From: JBNAVY01 sp049700195
Lineage (GTDB): Bacteria; Bacillota; Thermoanaerobacteria; Thermoanaerobacterales; Thermoanaerobacteraceae
Direction: 5' to 3'
NCBI GenBank assembly: GCA_049700195.1
Contig: JBNAVY010000009.1
Location: forward strand, 1-61,431
DNA length: 61,431 bases
Both the position numbers and the translations under genes were made by a program. A model generated the notes under the pieces. It saw only the letters and a list, made by a program, of their open reading frames with translations, did no database searches and had not been told where the DNA came from. Shown here one piece after another: positions 61,200 through 61,431 of this stretch (position 1 is its first letter; every line of letters begins with the position of its first letter).

Positions 61200-61228
61200 A
61201 TTATAGCATAATTAATATTAAATGGCAA
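61200..61228 (-). promoter_or_regulatory. Promoter of the opp operon
   Basis: On the minus strand TTGCCA (61228-61223), a 17-nt spacer and TATAAT (61205-61200) with an upstream TG (extended -10, TGCTATAAT). Confidence 0.8.
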
Positions 61229-61431
61229 TATAAAACTAGGAATGTAAATTAGGAACGAATTTTTCACAAAAAGTTTGCATATAATTAAAATTTCAGACCC
61301 AAAATTAGTTTTATAACCATTTTTATAATACTAATATTTTTTATGTTTAATATTTATTTTTTAGTACCAAAAAAATAGAAAAATTATTATAAAATTTAGT
61401 ATAACTTCAAAAATAGAATAGGTGAAAAGGT
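61229..61431. other. AT-rich right end, no gene seen
   Basis: About 200 bp of very AT-rich sequence upstream of the opp promoter. I see no reading frame, RNA structure or repeat of note; the last bases (AGGTGAAAAGGT) could be the ribosome site of a gene beginning beyond the window. Confidence 0.3.

Noticed and set aside
1..61431. CRISPR arrays, tRNA or rRNA genes, prophage
   Set aside because: No evenly spaced direct repeats, no cloverleaf or rRNA signatures and no phage structural genes were seen on either strand.

Overview
The window is AT-rich DNA from a spore-forming, low-GC Firmicute. Sporulation genes (spoVG, spoVT, yabG, sipL-like, gerKABC, spoIIR, sleB-ypeB, a SASP), Gram-positive gene orders (purR-spoVG-glmU-prs-pth-mfd-prsA-spoVT-yabG-veg; DUF1934-argS) and an SLH-anchored S-layer protein point to the Clostridia. 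The mix is most like Thermoanaerobacterium/Thermoanaerobacter, but this rests on gene content, not on any search. No rRNA, tRNA, CRISPR array, prophage or intact transposase was seen.

Layout. (1) 1-8500: the 3' part of an S-layer gene; a fructose operon (DeoR regulator, 1-phosphofructokinase, PTS IIA, PTS IIBC) behind a consensus promoter; a small heat-shock protein; a CPBP membrane protease; a LacI regulator with a cre-like site at its own promoter. (2) 8500-29900: core and sporulation genes. These are murC (reverse), purR, spoVG with a sigma-H type promoter, glmU-prs, a two-component system followed by an HtrA protease, pth-mfd-prsA-spoVT-yabG, veg with two tandem consensus promoters, a SipL-like spore coat gene, one orphan gene, and ispE-GntR-nucleotidyltransferase. 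(3) 29900-38650: germination and spore genes gerKA-KB-KC, spoIIR, an amino-acid decarboxylase, sleB-ypeB and a SASP. (4) 38700-43020: ddl, DUF1934-argS, a small membrane ORF and a metallo-hydrolase. (5) 43080-43440: a ~350-nt structured non-coding RNA candidate. (6) 43400-46200: a P-type cation ATPase under a yybP-ykoY (Mn2+) riboswitch. (7) 46300-55500: a lipoprotein; an ABC-2 exporter cassette bounded by two inverted copies of a 27-nt palindromic repeat and carrying a fused relic of a two-component system; a P3A proton ATPase; an MFS transporter. (8) 55470-61430: an oppABCDF-type peptide importer on the reverse strand.

How parts work together. The fructose genes form one induced pathway (uptake as F1P, then phosphorylation to FBP). 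The two-component system probably controls htrA. Two promoters with identical geometry (paired TTCATA-like half-sites 11 nt apart, TATAAT 26 nt after the first) lie between the kinase and htrA, and the first appears to drive a ~70-nt C-rich small RNA or leader. GerK proteins sense germinants and SleB/YpeB degrade cortex. SpoIIR links forespore to mother cell. Three forespore-type genes (spoVT, spoIIR, SASP) share a GTATA plus AA-rich -10 element.

Most notable unexplained features: the multibranched RNA at 43089-43440 with repeated GAGCNNA linkers; the small RNA/leader at 16141-16212; the repeat-bounded ABC cassette; and a hairpin that would bury the yabG ribosome binding site.
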